A stretch of 64,000 bases of DNA, from positions 2,122,423-2,186,422 of the forward strand of contig NZ_KZ614145.1 in NCBI RefSeq assembly GCF_002884495.1, read 5' to 3'. This DNA is from Rummeliibacillus pycnus (lineage in GTDB: Bacteria; Bacillota; Bacilli; Bacillales_A; Planococcaceae). The translations under genes were made by a program, and so were the position numbers. A model generated the notes under the pieces. That model was not told where the DNA came from, searched no databases, and saw only the letters and a list, made by a program, of their open reading frames with translations. Positions 63,321-64,000 of this stretch are shown piece by piece (position 1 is the stretch's first letter; each line of letters opens with the position of its first letter).

Positions 63321-63428
63321 AAACAAAAGAAGCATCTCTACGAGAGATGCTTCTTTTCACAAAGGGGATGGGAGAAATGTTCACGTTCAAACAAAGGGGT
63401 GTATGTTTGTTTGTGATTTATTTCACAT
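63321..63428 (-). ncRNA. roxS: RoxS/RsaE small regulatory RNA
   Basis: About 108 bases on the minus strand. Two C-rich, single-stranded seed regions, ACACCCCTTTGTTTG and CCCATCCCCTTTGTG, and the phrase TTTCTCCCATCCCC between them match S. aureus RsaE and B. subtilis RoxS as I know them. The 3' end is a perfect 10-bp terminator (GAAGCATCTC and complement, 63329-63353) followed by TTTTGTTTTG. Its place between spxH and pepF agrees with the known locus. RoxS base-pairs with mRNAs of central metabolism and redox enzymes to block their translation. Confidence 0.9.
63411..63428 (-). promoter_or_regulatory. Rex-type operator at the roxS start
   Basis: ATGTGAAATAAATCACAA on the minus strand agrees with the Rex palindrome TTGTGAAATATTTCACAA at 15 of 18 positions and overlaps the predicted transcription start. 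Rex represses roxS in B. subtilis when NAD+/NADH is high. Confidence 0.65.
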
Positions 63429-63432
63429 CTAA

Positions 63433-63461
63433 ACTTTAGCACGAAAAAGCTTCTATAGCAA
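63433..63461 (-). promoter_or_regulatory. roxS promoter
   Basis: TTGCTA (63461-63456), a 17-base spacer and TAAAGT (63438-63433) on the minus strand. The imperfect -10 fits an activated promoter. Confidence 0.65.
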
Positions 63462-63475
63462 CGGTTCAGACTTAT

Positions 63476-63484
63476 ATTCACAAA
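63476..63484 (-). promoter_or_regulatory. ResD-type box upstream of roxS
   Basis: TTTGTGAAT on the minus strand, identical to the ResD consensus, 14 bases upstream of the -35. ResD activates roxS in response to NO in B. subtilis. Confidence 0.6.
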
Positions 63485-63784
63485 GTTGTCATATAGTAAG
63501 CGTTTCCAATGGTTTTGATGTTTTTTTATGTATATTATGTAATGAATTTGCCGATGATAATAACTTATAGGTTTTAATTCCTATATAGACATTTTGGCGT
63601 TATTTGGTGAATACTGTATAAATTTGCCGACAAGAAATGTGCATATGCCAACTTTATCTATGCTCATTTTGCTTTATAATTGGCTTTGCTTAACTTTGTA
63701 CTACTCTTCCCATTAATGATCTTTAGTTTATTATTTGTTTTATTGATGGTTTATTCCCCCCAGTCGTTCTACTTAATTTATAGT
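63485..63784. other. Intergenic region between roxS and pepF
   Basis: About 300 AT-rich bases with no supported ORF. It holds a cre-like stretch (AGTAAGCGTTTCCA, near 63496-63509) and two copies of AATTTGCCGA (about 63545 and 63622). Confidence 0.4.
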
Positions 63785-63820
63785 AAAAAAAGCCACAGAG
63801 ATCACTCTCTGTGGCTTTAA
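63784..63820 (-). terminator. Terminator after pepF
   Basis: Perfect stem AAAGCCACAGAGA with its complement and a four-base loop; TTTTTTTAC on the minus strand. Confidence 0.85.
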
Positions 63821-63828
63821 CATTTAAA

Positions 63829-64000
63829 TTACTCAGCAAGCAATTTTTCTAGCTCATTTAGATTACGTTCAAATACTTTACATGCTTCTTCAATTGGAGA
63901 TGCTGATTCCATATCCACTCCAGCTGCTTTTAGTACATTAATTGGATAATCTGAGCAACCTGCTTTTAAGAATTTATTAATATATCTTTCAACAGCTATA
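63829..64000 (-). CDS. pepF: Oligoendopeptidase F, C-terminal end only
   Basis: The last 56 residues of a minus-strand gene that continues past the window: VERYINKFLKAGCSDYPINVLKAAGVDM...PIEEACKVFERNLNELEKLL. This matches the C-terminus of M3-family oligoendopeptidase F, a cytosolic zinc peptidase. The catalytic HExxH part is outside the window. Position next to spxH follows B. subtilis yjbG (pepF)-yjbH. Confidence 0.85.
   Translation of the reverse strand, partial: IAVERYINKFLKAGCSDYPINVLKAAGVDMESASPIEEACKVFERNLNELEKLLAE

Noticed and set aside
63376-63439. 20-codon plus-strand ORF (MFTFKQRGVCLFVIYFTSKL) over the roxS region
   Set aside because: Its purine-rich 'binding site' is the complement of the RoxS seed regions; the minus-strand sRNA explains the sequence.

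Overview
The window is a stretch of chromosome from a low-GC, endospore-forming member of the Bacillales. Gene order repeatedly follows the Bacillus subtilis yku/ykv/ykw, yjc and yjb blocks, but with different junctions, and several genes look like those of Lysinibacillus/Rummeliibacillus-type Planococcaceae. That family placement is an inference from gene content and order. I see no prophage, transposase, CRISPR array, rRNA or tRNA, and the region reads as core chromosome.

Left part (1-31400). The 3' half of a polyamine ABC operon (potB-potC-potD) is followed by a drug-efflux-type MFS gene and a three-gene ABC operon with a large surface protein. Then come the lysine/DAP genes dapH-ykuR with ccpC and darB, a c-di-GMP phosphodiesterase with a dead GGDEF domain, and ppx-ppk (polyphosphate). 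ykyB, cheV, a UMF1-type MFS gene, ykwC, a Spo0E-like phosphatase, ykvS, mhqR and a soluble PAS histidine kinase follow. The part ends with a B12-type radical SAM gene, the potassium channel subunit ktrD, a TerC-family gene behind a yybP-ykoY manganese riboswitch, and an SDR gene.

Middle (31400-51000). This holds prfC, a five-LysM glucosaminidase, a murE outside the division cluster, an M42 peptidase, a second (membrane) orphan histidine kinase, an aldehyde dehydrogenase and a YhgE-type exporter with a striking leader palindrome. An unassigned structured RNA with its own promoter (about 44398-44516) comes next, then ykaA-pit, a histidine phosphatase, a thermonuclease lipoprotein, pgpA and yjcH-yjcG-yjcF.

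Right part (51000-64000). A sporulation cluster (yhcN-like lipoprotein, spoVAC-spoVAD-spoVAEb, yjcZ, spoVIF, a 97-residue unknown) faces a cotZ-cotO pair. A sigma-G-type promoter stands before the spoVA set and a sigma-K-type promoter before cotO. mgtE and the yjb block follow (rluD-like, nadK, relQ, yjbL; divergent yjbK, yjbJ, globin, spxH). Between spxH and the 3' end of pepF lies a RoxS/RsaE small RNA on the minus strand, with a ResD-type box, a Rex-type box and two CCCC-UUUG seed regions.

Functional links are inferences. Two orphan histidine kinases plus a Spo0E-like phosphatase suggest input to Spo0A. DarB and RelQ touch c-di-AMP/(p)ppGpp control, and CcpC and RoxS touch TCA-cycle and redox control. 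SpxH here lacks the usual CxxC. The most useful observations that the genes alone do not explain are the RoxS locus, the unassigned RNA at 44.4 kb, the hairpin that buries the ribosome binding site at 51.45 kb, and the palindromic leader of yhgE.
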